From assembly GCA_964247055.1 (NCBI GenBank), contig OZ176052.1, positions 7,502,001-7,566,000 of the forward strand: DNA of 64,000 nucleotides, written 5' to 3'. The notes under the pieces were generated by a model, which worked only from the letters and a program-made list of their open reading frames with translations, made no database searches and had not been told where the DNA came from. Both the position numbers and the translations under genes were made by a program. This stretch comes from Paragordius varius. Taxonomy: Eukaryota > Nematomorpha. Below, one piece after another: positions 1-14,100 of this stretch. Position 1 is the first letter of the stretch, and each line of letters starts with the position of its first letter.

Positions 1-155
1 ACAGACATATAAGTTGCTTCATTGCACAGTCATCTTTTAAACTTTATTAGTCAATCAATTTATTAGTAAGTTATTTATTCTACTGTGTAAGTGCATTCAT
101 TATAAAATATGAATTTTTATAATTGGTATTTATATGTTTTTGAATTTAAATTTAG

Positions 156-3100
156 GGATTACGGGGAATGTTAGTATAGATGCTAATGGTGATAGGTATA
201 CGGATTACTCCTTGTGGGACCTAAATCCGGTTACGGGGCGTTTTCAAGTATATTTTATTGTAAATTTAAAATTATAACAAAACCTAAATGTAAAAAAATG
301 TAAGAAAATAATGCAACCTTATGTTAATGCTTAAAGACCGTAATTAATTTTCGAAACGGTTAAAACCAATCAAGATAAAAAATTTTGCCATATGCATTAG
401 TATATGTACCATAAATATTTATATGTTCCATATTAGGTAGTGTTAAATTATTATGGGAAAGATAATTCTTTGGTTGAAGTGCCCAACAAAACTATTCATT
501 GGGCCGGAGGTCGGACTTCCGCTCCTTTAGATCAACCCGTTTGTGGATTCGATGGTAGCTTATGCAAGAAAAAGGGTAATCCATATTATATTTTTTATTA
601 TCCTTTTTTTTGAAAAAGTTTAAACGAATCTATTTTTCGTTTTAAAACAGAATTTCCCAAATACGCCATTATTATCACATTTTTGGGATCACTCGTTTTC
701 ATTCTCATGATCCTATCATTATTCATATATCGCCGGTACCGGATAGAATCGGAATTGGGTAATATGAAATGGCGCATAGATTGGGATGATTTGATGTTCC
801 AAAATTTCTTGCAGCCCAAGGATAACAAAAAGTTTGGGAGTAATTGGAGTCTCAATCGATTAGGGTTGGATGATACTAAAAGTAAAAAGTCACGTTTACG
901 TGGTAATATTCCTCACAAAAAACGATCTCATCGTTTGCACGGGTATCTGAAAGGAACACCTTCAAATCATTTATATTCCCCGAGTGGTCCATTAACCCAT
1001 CATCTCTCTTTCGCATCAACTAAATGTTTGAGTCCTGTTCAAGGAGTTAACACCGAAGATGAAATGGAAAATAACCGTTTAGGTCTTGTCGGCGCAGTCG
1101 TCAAAAAGGGTAGGGAGGAGCGACTTAAAAAACGTTCGCTGGAATATTCTTCGGATACGGCTCTGAGTGAAAGTATGTTTAATGATGACAGTGGTGATAG
1201 CAATAGCTCATCAACACAAATGAAAGTTCACAAAAACAGTGATTCACACGAACAACAGGATCCACTTCTCTCTTTTTACCGAAGGCGTTATTCTCAACCC
1301 CCTAACCATCATCAACAACAAGGACAAAATCATCATTTTAGTTTAACTAATGCTTTGCATCGCGGATCTAATTTTTTCCACTTACACGATAGTTCAGCCC
1401 ATGCAACAGTTAATTCAACATTCAATGATGTTGAACCCAAAAAGAAAAAATCCAGCATGAGGAATCGACTTTTGTCAAGTATGACATCATTTATTTTTTT
1501 AAAATCATTATTTAACTTAAAAAAATCTTTATGAATGTTGTTAGTGTTAATATTTATAATTTTTTTGAAGTTTAAGATTTGTTTATGTCCAACAAAAAAC
1601 TACATAAAAGCAAGTTTCGCTGTGTTTTATATATAATACTTTTTGATTAACTGCACTTCGAGCCAAATCAACTACTGTAGACCTATTATGTCAAAGATGT
1701 ATTATATAATAATCGATATTTTACACAATAAATATATGGTATTAGAAATTGATCCACAATATTACAATCGGTACAGTAAGATATCTAAATTATCAAAAAT
1801 AACGAGCGAAGAATTGGAAAAATTGCATAGGCATCATCATCAAAGCCACAAGAAGAGTTCAGATTCAACCTGGTATGCAGGTTTGACCTCGTTTTAGTTT
1901 TTAACCCATAGATTTAGCAAGGAATTGGGAATGGATTACATCCGTTCGTATTGCATACTACAAAAGTGTCCCTGTTATCTTAAAACCGGTTGTTATGAAA
2001 AAAAAGATTGAGATTACACGTTCAATGTTAATGGAAATAAAGATACGCAAAGACTTGCAAAATGATTACATAACAAGGTAATTTTTGGCCTCTAAAGTAG
2101 GGCAGTTCCGTAGGGCTTCGCGGGCCGCATTTGTAAAATACATGGGCATTAATAAATATTTTATTAGATTTTAAACACAAGACACTGTAAAAATCAAACA
2201 CATATAACTGCTATTTATTTTACCAATTTTCGCTAGTTTGACAACATTTAGAATAAGAAATATCAATTTTACCAGGTTTCATAACTAGCATATTTATGCA
2301 AATTTTTTTGGTAAATTATCAAATTTTTGCCGTCCGTGTTGGACACCTCTACTTCAAAATAAAATAATTGAGAATATACTACGACAATATTTTTTTGCTA
2401 TCTTCTAAAACGTTTGGTGACATTAATTGATATAAAATATTAGATTTATCGGAGCATGCTTAGAAAACGTAAATCCTCTCCATAATTGTTTGGTAATGGA
2501 GTATTGTCAAAAGGGTAGTTTGAAGGATATTTTGGAAAACACAAAATTACAACTCGATTGGATGTTTCGTTATTCTTTAATGCATGATTTGACGAAAGTA
2601 TTGTATAATTCAATGTTTAAACGCATATTAAGTAACAAACAATCTTCTTGTTAACTGTTTTTTAATCTTACAGGGCATGTGTTTTTTGCACAATGGTGAA
2701 ATAAAATCTCACGGTAACCTGAAATCAACTAATTGTTTGGTTGATTCCCGATTTGTGCTCAAAATAACGGATTTCGGTTTGCACACTTTACGCCCAAATA
2801 TGGATGAGTTCTACAAAGGGTCCGACGAATTTTATGAAAGTTTGATATACACATATTTGTATAATATTTTAATATAGTTAATATACATTTCTTATTGTAT
2901 ATCAGGAAAATTATGGTCAGCTCCAGAAATACTCAGGGTATCAGATCCACCACCTGGGGGCACCCAAAAGGGAGATGTTTATTCATTTGCCATCATTATG
3001 CAAGAAATTGTGTTGCGCAAAGGAACATTCTACCTTGGAGAGGACTCAAATTTTAGTGTACATGGTATGGAATAGATTGCTTTATATCAAATTCGAAACT

Positions 3101-6100
3101 TATTTTATGGTGTAAAATAGTTAGCTAAAATTCAATATTGTTAAACTCCTTGAAATAAAAATTGAATGATATGGAAATATTTTGGCATTATGTCTCAAAT
3201 GAGAAAATTAAAATTGGGCCAAATTATAAGAGTAATGTATTTTTGGCCAATCCTACTATGGAAAACATTTAAATTTACTCCATTGCTCAATTAATAATTA
3301 GATTTGTGGATATCAAGAGACATGATTTTATGATGTCAAATTCAAACCAACTAAAAAACCAAAAAACATCCTAAAATTAAAATTATTGATATTTCCTAAA
3401 TAGATTGTAATTTCCATATTTCCTATTTAGATATTTATCAACGGGTTAAAGCGGGTTATAATCTTAACATTCCACACTATTTTCGACCAACCTTAGCCGG
3501 AGCAGAATGTGATCAACAAGTTATAAAGTTAATTGAAAAATGTTGGAGCGAGGAACCAGTGGAACGTATGGACTTCAATTCTATACGGCTTATAATACGG
3601 CGTATCAATAAGTATATTTTTTAAATGCTTTATTACACTACAAAATTATTTTTTTTTCAATTTATAATTAATTTTTGTGATTAAATGTTTTTGACTGAAT
3701 ATTTTTATTTAAACGGCTGTCTTTAAGTAAATTATTAACTATATATTCCTGTATAACAATAACACATTTAAGCTGTATATGTCAGATATTTAATTTAGTG
3801 GTTAAACCTCAAAAGTTGTCATATATCACAATTTCGGTCAACCAACTAACCTAACTAACTAATTTATATTGTGTTAAATTGAATAGAGAAAATGAAAGTG
3901 ACAATATTTTGGACAATTTATTGTCTCGCATGGAACATTATGCAAACAATTTGGAGAATTTGGTTGAACAACGAACCGCAGATTATCTGGAGCAAAAACG
4001 GAAAGCCGAAGAGGTCTTGTATCAATTGTTACCCAAGTATATTACATTAAAATTTTCTAACTTTTTTTAATTGCATCAATTAAGTTAGTTATGTTGAATT
4101 TTATCAATTTTTATACAATAATAGTATTATATAGACTAATTAATCAACAACTTTTGAAAATAAAAATAGATCAGTTGCCGTGCAACTTATCCGAGGAGAA
4201 TCAGTTACGGCAGAATCTTTCGACTGCGTTTCCATTTATTTTAGCGATATTGTGGGATTTACCTCTTTATCTGCTAGCAGTACACCAATGCAAGTAAACA
4301 TTTAAATTGTTTTTTCGTTAAATATTTTCTTAGTATCGTTTTAATTAAATTTGTAAAAATCATTTAGGATTTTGTTATACTTAAACATATAATTTGTAGG
4401 TTGTTGATTTGTTAAACGATCTCTACACCTGTTTTGATTCAACCATTGGAAACTTTGATGTGTACAAGGTATTATATTTTTTTAAAATTGACCTTATTTT
4501 TTCTCGATATATTGGTATATAGATATATTTTAGTTAAAATCGGCTTATTGCCTACGATACCGTGTTTACATTTTGAAATTTATAATGTTAAAATTTCCTA
4601 ATTTTATACTTAAATTGCATAAGTTTATTTCACACAACAATCATGACCCTACCTGCTGCATGTCACAAAATAAAAGACTATTTTTTCTACACATTATTTA
4701 TCCATGATATTTTTATTAAATAAAATACATGTAATTAATAAAATGCTGAAACGTTATTACAAAATCGTACAAATCTAGTGTTGATCTTTTCATTAAAAAA
4801 CTATACTTTAAAAAAAATAAGAGTCACTTTATCGTAGTTGAAATATAAATATTTATTTTAGGTGGAGACTATTGGCGATGCATATATGGTGGTGTCAGGA
4901 TTGCCTAAACGGTTACCCAACGAAAAACATGCTAAAGAAATCGCTTCTATGGCTTTAGCCCTTCAAATGGCCGTTAGTTCATTCACTATTCGGCACCGAC
5001 CTTATGAAAAACTTATACTACGGATAGGATTACATTCTGGTACCATATATTATTCTATTATTATACTTTTTAACAATATAAATATTTATTTGAAATTTGT
5101 ATTTGCACTATACCCTTTTAATATAAAACTGTATAAAATCTCTCTATATATTGCAATTAAAGGTCCTTGTGTTGCTGGAGTAGTTGGTTTAAAAATGCCC
5201 AGATATTGTTTATTTGGAGACACGGTAAATACAGCTTCTCGGATGGAATCCACAGGAGAACGTAAATTTTAATTTATAACATCGATCATTATAAAAGAAA
5301 ACTTCTAATTTTAAATTGATTAATTATCTGGAAAATACCCTATCATTTAAAACTTAAATATCTGATTCAATGAAATTCATTTATATTTTATGAAAATTGG
5401 TCTAAAAATTTAAATTAATTTTACAGGCTTTAATAAAATAGTACATATCAATATCTATTCAGCGCTTAAATAATGTAATTTATGAAACTGGGGCTCCTTG
5501 ATTTGATTACATATAAGGCATGCCATATTACGATTTATTTTTGTATAAATTTAGCTAACAAAATCCACATTAGTTCATATCTGAAAGACTTGATAGCACC
5601 TTTGGACCTGTTTGAAGTCGAACTACGAGGCGAAGTAGATGTCAAAGTATGCTCTTAACTATTTTTTTCGATTCAACGATTCAAGGCATATACCAATTAA
5701 TTTATTATGGATTAGGGCAAAGGAAAGTTAACCACATACTGGCTTTTGGGCTATCATGATAAAACGACCCCGCTCATAAATGGTAATGTAGTAGAAAATA
5801 ATGAGGATAACGAGAGTAAACGCTATAAATTACGCAAAAACAGTCAAAAAATGCGTAAAATTAGTATTCCACATGAACCACTCCCCCTCAGATCTGATGT
5901 TGAAATACCGGAACCTCAGTTAGATCCCATTCCATCTTACTTGACCGAACCGTCAGATAAGACAAATAGTTCTTCATCCACAACAATTAGCAATAATAAT
6001 ATACCAAACGCATTTAAGGATATAAACATAATAAATCCGATCGAAAATTCTGAAATAGCCAGAAACCGTAAAGATAATCTCCACAGACGCCAAGAAATGA

Positions 6101-7484
6101 TTTCAACGTATGGAACACCCCCTTCTTCACCCTCAAATATAGAAAAATTGAACATTGCAGACAATAATATTCCATCATTATCTCCATTTTCCCGACCACC
6201 GGCGAATATATGTGATGTTACGAACCATGACTCAAATATCTGTGATCTTCCAACTTCAAAAAATGATGGTATATTGTATATATTTAGCTTAAGAGGGGTG
6301 ATGGGTTAATTAAGAAGGATGCCGGACTCTTACACCGTGTCTGCTTTGCTCCAGAGTTAAACCACATATTTTTTAATCATCAGTCCGTCCTGGGCAGGCA
6401 AGAGTGTTAAAACTTCATGTGTCCTTAATACAATTTGAGCCAAAATAGACATTATTTTAACAGAGGTTTCCAACACAAATGGCTTCTGGGCCGCATATTT
6501 GCCCCAACCCCGGTGGGCTGCTGTAATATATATGGGCATTTATAATTGATTTCTTAGAACTCTAAAACGCGTACACAATAACAATTTTTATTGTACTTCT
6601 TGCCAATTAAATATATTTATTTAGAAAAATTATTTAAGAAAACTGTTTTACCAAGATATAGTAAACATATTTTCGCAAATTATGGATTTCTAAATTTTTC
6701 GCGGGCCGCGGGCCTCGTGTTGGAAGCCCCTGCTCTAAACTAAAAGGTTTATTCTAAGGTAAAATTATATATAAGATTATATTATTGACCAATAGTATCT
6801 ATTGTTTTTATGTAAAAAGCAATAAATGACACCAATTCTGTTCCTACAAATGTCCTCAACCACGACCCAACGAACCAATTAATTGAACCCAAAACTATTG
6901 AAGAGGATAAAAAGAAAGAAGAACTTTTACTCAGAGATCAAGAGTTGTTAAAATACAACATATCATCACCAAAACTACATGATTCCACCTTAGATCCCTT
7001 GTTTGTAAATAAAGGTCATTCTTTCCATCAAAAACGATTAGGAACTTCGACAAAAAATTTATATAATTCAATGTCAGGAAAAGCTAAAAATATATTTGGA
7101 TCTACCCTATCTCTCCTCGCCAACAATACAAGTGGAAACACTTTGGCTTCTAAAAATGCTTCATCACCAAATTCGGCTGGCGATGGATCTTATCGAAAAA
7201 GTCCAATAAATACTCCAAAATTTTTCAAATTTCCAAGTTTGTCGAATAATATAAATCATTTATCTAATATACATACAACGAATCATGGTAACTATAAATC
7301 TGATGAAGGGAAAACATTAATCGAATCTCCTCACGAAACAGATGCAAATGAAGATGGTGAACAAAAAACAAAAACTATTCCTAACAAAGAGGATGTATCC
7401 CCTACTAAAGAGGAAAAGAAATCGAACCCTTATCAAAAACAATATTTTGCTAAACCATTCCCCAAAAAAACTGGTGCCGGTTAA
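156..7484 (+). CDS. Receptor-type guanylate cyclase (natriuretic-peptide-receptor/Gyc76C-like), 3' part
   Basis: Membrane receptor that makes cGMP from GTP. Exons read in phase: 156-247, 437-575, 651-1478, 1746-1872 (least sure), 1922-2077, 2444-2597, 2674-2839, 2906-3064, 3431-3611, 3887-4036, 4170-4293, 4400-4468, 4862-5039, 5163-5261, 5555-5646, 5716-6268, 6820-7484. In order they encode the end of the ANF-receptor ligand domain ([19 protein letters not shown]), a membrane span (about 661-730), a pseudokinase domain (HGN in place of HRD, DFG kept), the dimerisation linker ([20 protein letters not shown]) and the cyclase domain. The catalytic set looks complete: [17 protein letters not shown] with the guanine-selecting Glu, Cys in [11 protein letters not shown], and Asn/Arg in NTASRMES. 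The C-terminal tail of about 400 residues is low complexity. Ligand domain exons 5' of base 156 are outside the window. AATAAA lies at 7669. A SINE and MITEs sit in introns only. Assignment to Gyc76C rather than another receptor cyclase rests on the long tail and is uncertain. Confidence 0.93.
851..1477 (+). other. Low-complexity cytoplasmic insert in the cyclase, before the kinase-homology domain
   Basis: After the membrane span and a recognisable juxtamembrane start (RIDWDDLMF) the single exon 651-1478 continues for about 200 residues of basic, Ser/Asn/His/Gln-rich sequence (for example [15 protein letters not shown]) before the N lobe of the pseudokinase begins at about 1922. Receptor cyclases usually go from membrane to kinase-homology domain in a few tens of residues. 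The region stays open, so it looks translated. No domain is recognised. Confidence 0.6.
2097..2352. mobile_element. hAT-type MITE in a cyclase intron
   Basis: About 255 bp between the exons ending at 2077 and starting at 2444. The left part carries GCGGGCCGCATTTGTAAAA followed by ATGGGCATTAATAAATA, shared with copies at 6459-6731, 58360-58650 and the element at 36087-41020. The right end reads GTGTTGGACACCTCTA, as in hAT terminal repeats of the CAGGGGTGTCCAA kind. No coding sequence and no clean 8-bp target duplication is seen, so it is an old copy. Confidence 0.6.
6292..6455 (+). repeat. tRNA-derived SINE, diverged copy
   Basis: Starts GAGGGGTGATGGG, then GATGCCGGACTCTTACACCG, a damaged B-box zone (CAGAGTTAAACC) and the body CCTGGGCAGGCAAGAGTG followed by ATGTGTCCTTAATACAATTT. 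The body matches the minus-strand copy at 59945-60071, so four copies in the window define the family. It lies in the last cyclase intron, directly before a MITE. Confidence 0.55.
6459..6731. mobile_element. hAT-type MITE in the last cyclase intron
   Basis: The left end CAGAGGTTTCCAACACAAAT and right end TGTTGGAAGCCCCTG are imperfect inverted repeats of the hAT type. Inner segments (CTGGGCCGCATATTTG, ATGGGCATTTATAATTG, ATTATGGATTTCTAAATTTT, GCGGGCCGCGGGCC) also occur in the split element at 36087-41020, which makes this the best intact reference copy of that family in the window (about 270 bp). Non-coding. The flanking 8-mers do not match well, so the insertion is old. Confidence 0.65.
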
Positions 7485-8181
7485 TTTTATTCTAGTCCTA
7501 AAAAAAGATGTTTTGAAACAACAGAGTTAGCTGCATTTATGCTAAATATTATAAATCCATAAACGGCAAATGTATAAATTTTAAAGATCATCATCAACAT
7601 ATATTAAATTATAAGATGATTTTAAATAAGCATTTTATCAAATATATATTTTACATATTTTATAGTTCAATAAATTATTTGACGATATTTTAATCTTTTG
7701 TGAAACTTTTTTATTGGAATTTATTTCGTCAAACAAACATTTCTACCATAATATTAAAAAAATTATGTAAAAACCTTCCTAACCACTAATATTAATTCTT
7801 TAAAGATATAATTAACGTCCGCTGAAATGAAAATTTTTAACACAATATTTGATGAATTTTTTGATTAGTGAGGTCGGAATTCAGTGTTACAAAATATATT
7901 AAGGGTGTTTTTTAAATAAATTTATTAATTGCACACTAAAAAATATTATCATACAGTATCAAAAAAGTTCATACAATGTTTATAAATGATTTACATGCAC
8001 CCCTATATATTGTATAAAAATGTAGTAATATATGCATTATATGTAGGTTTATATTCGATTTTTGATCTTGATAAACAATGAAATCTAAAAAATAATATAA
8101 AAAATTAAATTAAATAATGAGAAAAACTAAATAAGATATTAGAATGAGATAAATTTTACCACATTTTAATATATAGTATCT
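7485..8181. other. Convergent 3' intergenic spacer
   Basis: AT-rich spacer between the stop codons of the cyclase (+) and the importin (-). It holds a plus-strand AATAAA at 7669-7674 and a minus-strand AATAAA (TTTATT at 7921-7926), plausible poly(A) signals for the two genes. No exon or repeat is recognised. Confidence 0.5.
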
Positions 8182-11100
8182 TTAACTGATTGGACGATCA
8201 GCTATCGTAAATATCTGGTTTAAACGTTTTAGTTGTGATTCATTAAGCTGTCCAAACATTTGCATCGATAAATTAGGATCTCGTTTTTGTAATTCTAATA
8301 TAATATGATTAAGATATCATTGTGTTGTATCCTATCATTATTATGTAAATCATTTATGTTAATATGATATTAAAAATGTAAATCTCTCTTTTATCCAATA
8401 TTTCTCTATCAAAAGAAGAATATTAATTGAATACAAAATATATTTTGACAAAAAGTGTGAATTTCAGTATTCTTTTTGGCAAAGAGTTTCTAAACGACTC
8501 AAAATATCACATTTTTTTTATTATTTTTATAAATCGCACATAAATTTGGCAAATATTGTATAAAAAATTATTTAAATTTGTTATTAGAGTGTAAATAATA
8601 ATGTATAAGTAAAAATGTAGTTTTTACCCTGAATACTTTGCTTGAAAAGAACGAATTCATTTATTTTAGTATCGTCATCGACGAGGCAAGTAAATGAATC
8701 CAAACCAGTCATATCAAAGTCCTCATCATCTTCATATTCATCCTCAACTTCTGAATCGTTTTCAATGGGTTCATCCAAGTTCTATAAGTTAAATATCATT
8801 CATTATTTTGTAAATATGTAATATAGAGTAAGGAAATATAACATTTTAATCTATATATTTATAAAAATGAAAAATGCTGGCTTTGTGATCTGTTTCCGGA
8901 AAACCGGTAAACCCATTCAAATCCAAATATGGAAAAAATATAATCATTAATGAATGCCCCGACAATAGCTTCGCCCTTTTTTTGAATTAGTCCCCCAGTT
9001 CGGGCCCACCCCGTGTAAAAAACGGTTTTTTTTAAAAACAGAAATCCACAAAAATCGTGTCTTTGAGACAATTTTCCGGAGAACGTGTTGGACCATTAAA
9101 TTTCAAATATAATTTTTGTTTAGTTATTTTCGATTGCGCCGAACATAGTCGGCGCGCGTTTTTAATTTAGGCCCTCTTTTTACCCGCTCCCCCCGTAAAA
9201 TGCCATTTTTTTCAAAAAACAAAGTCCACAAAAATAATTTTTTAAATCTATTTTTCCCTAAGTAAACAATAAATTAGTATGAATGCACCGTTTTAAAATT
9301 CCTATGAGATCATACCTATTAAATAATGTTTCGAAATAATCCACATATGTGGATCATTTTATTGTCCCTTTTTTCAAAGAGCCTCGGGCTGCGTAGCAGC
9401 ACGAGATTTACGCTAGTATTTTATATATATTATAAATAAACCAATTATTTTATGGATGATTTAAAGCATGTACATAAATTGGCAAAATTAATAGACTAGT
9501 TGAAAAAAGGTATGGTCTAACTCTAATGGGTTAGTATTTTTTGTAATATTTTGCATAAAGGCTTAATTATTTTTTAGTATTTTCTCTTCAGTAAAATATA
9601 TTCCAATGCTCTTTCAATATGGTAGAAAACTTTATTTGAAGATGTTGACCGAATAGTAATATTTTAAAAATGTCAAAGTATTTAGTTTGAATTCTGTAAG
9701 CGTTGCCCTAGTTATATAACATTAATTGGCTAAAGCATAAAAAACAAATCGATAGATTTATATTTTGGCGTATCATAGATCCATGGATATAGTTTATCAT
9801 TATATTAAATTTGCCTAATCAAAATCGTAGCCTAATTTATAGAATTCATAACTCAAACCCACCCAAAATTGTTAAAAACAATAAGAGTATGTACAGATTA
9901 GATGAGCTATGCATGATATTTCCTCTAATCAATGGCCGAACCAAATTTTAATCGAAGGCCTATAAAGTTTTGAAAATTTTAATCTTCAACAATTTTAGTA
10001 TGATTCCACCAAACAGCTAAAACCTAAAGGATGTTCATTCAGCGCAATTATTAACGCTATTATGGACGTATACCACGCTTAATTTCTATAAACTACTGGG
10101 TGCAAAATGCCAGTACCTATAAGCCCAAAAAACGAACGAGTGGGAAATGTATTACGATTCAATAGCTCTCATACAAAACAAGTTGACAAAAACCGCATCC
10201 GACAGTTGATAGACTAAATAGTGAGTGATAAGATATTATATATATTTAAAAGTGTCTTAGAGAGAATTATTCAAGTAAAGCAAGTAATTTTTTTTGAATT
10301 AAATATGTAAGAAGAAAGAAAATAAACTACTTGTGCCTTGCCATATTCCTCATTCATACCATGATCTCCAGCTGAAATATCGTCATTTGCCGCCTAAATT
10401 TTTGTATTATAAACGATGTTTTAAGTAATGTTTAGTTGAAAGTTCAAAACTCATTTTAAAACTTTTATAACTTAAATTTGGGGAATATTCTTAAATTTAA
10501 TATTATAAGCCAAAATAAAAATTTAGCCATGAGTCAAAAAAACTAACATTTTTCCTCAATTTGATAATTTTTGCTTTAATAATTTATTAATAGTTGACAT
10601 ACTTTGATTAATAAAATGCTTAATAAATTATTACTAATGTCATTAAAATGATAAATTTATTTTATTGCAATTGTATGCAATAAAAAAATCTCATAATGAA
10701 ATCTGAATATTTACGATATGAATATTAGATAGCTGTCAGGGCTAAAATTCGCAAATTTGATCGTACACATTAATGTATTAGATAAATGGTTTTTAACAAA
10801 AAAAAATTATGAAGAATTTCCAGTTTCTAAAATTTTTAAAATGTTTTTACCGAAGGTGCTACAGCTTCCAAATAACGTTTACGGTTTGTGTCCACATCAT
10901 CTTCATCATCATTCAACGGTTCTAAAACGCAAAAAAGTAAAAAAATTCTACCAATTATAATTACTAGATTAGCATTTATTACGATTTTATTATAAATTTA
11001 TTAAAAATAGTAAATTACATAGAGAAAAATTTAGTCTTATTTCAAAATTTAAATAATGTCGTCGATGTATATGAATAATCTACTGTTTCAATTGCATATG

Positions 11101-14100
11101 GATTGCGAATAAATAGTTTAGATTTGTATTTTAAATTAAACATGGAAAAAAATATATCAGACACTCATTTATGAATACCTACCCTGATCAAGAATGATGA
11201 TAAATATTTTTATATTACTTAGCATCAAAAGCCAATACTATAATTTATACTTGTAGATGCGAAATTTTACACGTATGAAACAGTGTTTTCTAAAACACAA
11301 TTTTGATGTGAGCATATCAAAAGTATTATTATATTATAGCTATTAATATAAATTTGATTTGATATCGTTTGATAAATTAAATAGGTGACTATCTCAACTA
11401 TTATATAATATGGTATATGTAGAATTAATAAAAATAAAAAGTTATATATTGATTTGAATTAAACAATATAGTTCAATTTAAGTTGAAACTTGTTATTGTT
11501 TATCTCATAGATTACGTATTTTATTAAATTAGCTTTACAAAGTTAAAGGATTTTTTTTAAAACTAATAATAATTAACTGGATGCTTATCATTAGATAGTT
11601 ATAAATAAAAAACTATTTCGTATCCATTTTAGATAAAATAAACACTGTCAAAAGTAAGTTTGGGATAAAAATTTCTTAAAGCAGCAGCACACATGAATGC
11701 AATGCAAAGAAGAACGCAAATTAAGCCAAACTTACCTTTCAAATAAACCAGGATTTTTAATACACCATATACGAATAATATAAAATTTGTTTTATTAAAA
11801 TTATAATATAGAATCTTGCTGAATAAACATCTAAATATATTGATAGTCTCCAAGGATAACAACATTTAATCTCAATTAATAATCAACCATATAAAAGTTA
11901 TATTGAAAAATTAATTTTGGATTTTTATTTGGTATTTTCAATAAAATTAATTAATTATATTATACCTTTTAAATCTTGGGGCGTAATATCGTCATCACTA
12001 TCCGGGTCATAATCTTCAATATCCTCATCAGCTTCTCCGTCTTGATCTTCCCAAGAGGATTCACTTTGTTCACTTTTCTTACGCGCTACACACACAAAAA
12101 AGACAAAAATTAAAATAAAGTAAAATTTGTGTTTGTTTTTTGTTAACACCAATTTTTTGAGATTCTGCCTAGTATATATATATATATATATATATAAGCT
12201 TAATGTTCATTTATTATATATATATATATAAGCTTAATGTTCATTTAAAATAAGGTGCATTTTACCTGAAATCGATATAAAATTCAATATCAATATTTTT
12301 AAGTGATGTGATTTAAAATTATTACTGGTAAAATTTAAATACATAAATCTTCTAAAGATTAATATTCAGCATATGAAATGTGTATTGCTTATAATATCAG
12401 TAACATCAATTATTTAAAAATATAGTAAAAGTTAATTTCATTACATTGTTTTAGTTTGTTGAGTTCTTCCAATTGTGTCAGGCATCCACGCATCATTTTT
12501 TGCCCATATTTAATCATGAAGGGAGTTAACAATGGTTGAATATCAGTCGGCATATTTAGCATAGAAGATAGAGCGAGAACGCAAACTTTATTATCATGAA
12601 TACTAAAATTTGTATATAGGTATAAAATATTTTAAAAATATTCATTATCTAAAAAATATTATAGTACAATAATATAATCATATGGAAACATTAAAAATAA
12701 AAGACTTATATTTTTTTAACCTTGAGTTACTAAAATCAATCGATTTGCGAAATAAAAAAAGAAATGATTGGTGGTAACACAATCAATTACAAATTTCAAT
12801 ATTATAATCATATAGGTTAATGGTGAAAAGTTTAATCTTTTTATTTATGTATTGTCTTTTCAATCAATGTGGTATATATCTTTACCCATTATAAAAACCC
12901 GTCTTAATTTGTCCAAACCAATGAATAATGAAAAGTTCTAATGCCGCTGTTGAGGGATCGATCGTCTTTATTTTATTATTGTTACCATCACCATTTTTAT
13001 TATTGGCATTTGTATTATTCACTTTTCCAGCCATGTAATTTCTTAAAAACGTTATTTGTTCAGGTGTACCATCAGTACACTGTTCGGGTGATATGGAAAG
13101 AAAGGCTTTTAGTGTTAAACTTGGATTGAGAAATAGGCATGCTAGCACAACCAAGGTATGCATTTGAGCATTCGTTTCGGTCATGTGATAACCATCATCC
13201 TCTGCAAAAATAATTGGTTATTAAAAAAAGTATTATGAGACAAATATTATAAATTTTAAAATATAAACAACTAAAATACAGTAAAAACTGATATTATACG
13301 GACAAAACGTGAAAATATAAAGACAAATATGTTTTCAACCATACTTTTTAAATAATGTTTAATATAACACATTGTTTTAAATGGCAAAGTGTAAAATAGA
13401 GATATATATCACTAACACAATAATTTTATATTTTACAATTGTAACTAAATAGCTTATATAAGAAAAATTAAGGTTTTGAAAAAGCATGGTTGTCTTTTAG
13501 ATATAAATATTTGTCATTATATTTTTACGTTTTGTCCGTATATTTTCAATTTTTACTAAAATAGAACAAATGGTTAAAATCGTTAGTTTCAATTAAAGTG
13601 CAGCAAACGTTTTACAGAATATCAATTTTATGGTAAGAAATAACGTAATATAAACCTTCATCCATACCGTTTTTGACTCCGTTTTCTTTAATACCTTTAT
13701 ATAAACAAAAAAATAAAAAAATAAACTTTTAGGCTTATTAACGCTATAAACTAAGGTGGGGTTTTCAAAAAAGCTATACAAACTTTGTTTGATGTCAATC
13801 TCCTATCTTTATGTTATAGTTTAATTTATGAAATAAAAACTTTCAAAAGAATACCAAATTGCATGTAATTTATTACTCTCTCATTTAATTCACAACCTTA
13901 ATTGGTTAATATAGTTGTGTAAAGTTAAGGATGCAAAACGCAATAGTTGTTAAATGGACTGTGAATTGCATATAAAAGCTGCTTGGTTAAAAACCCAACC
14001 CTGGTATAAATTAAACGTAATTTAAATAAATTTCACCATTAGTAATGATTTCACGAGCATCTTTGATGGGTTGATTTTCAATTTTTGTCTCATTTTTGTT

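Noticed and set aside
5937-6199. Minus-strand frames opposite the cyclase tail
   Set aside because: Antisense shadows of a low-complexity coding exon; no splice or start context of their own.
12882-13184. Plus-strand frame 12941-13129 opposite the importin exon
   Set aside because: It is the antisense shadow of an exon that carries a conserved importin segment.
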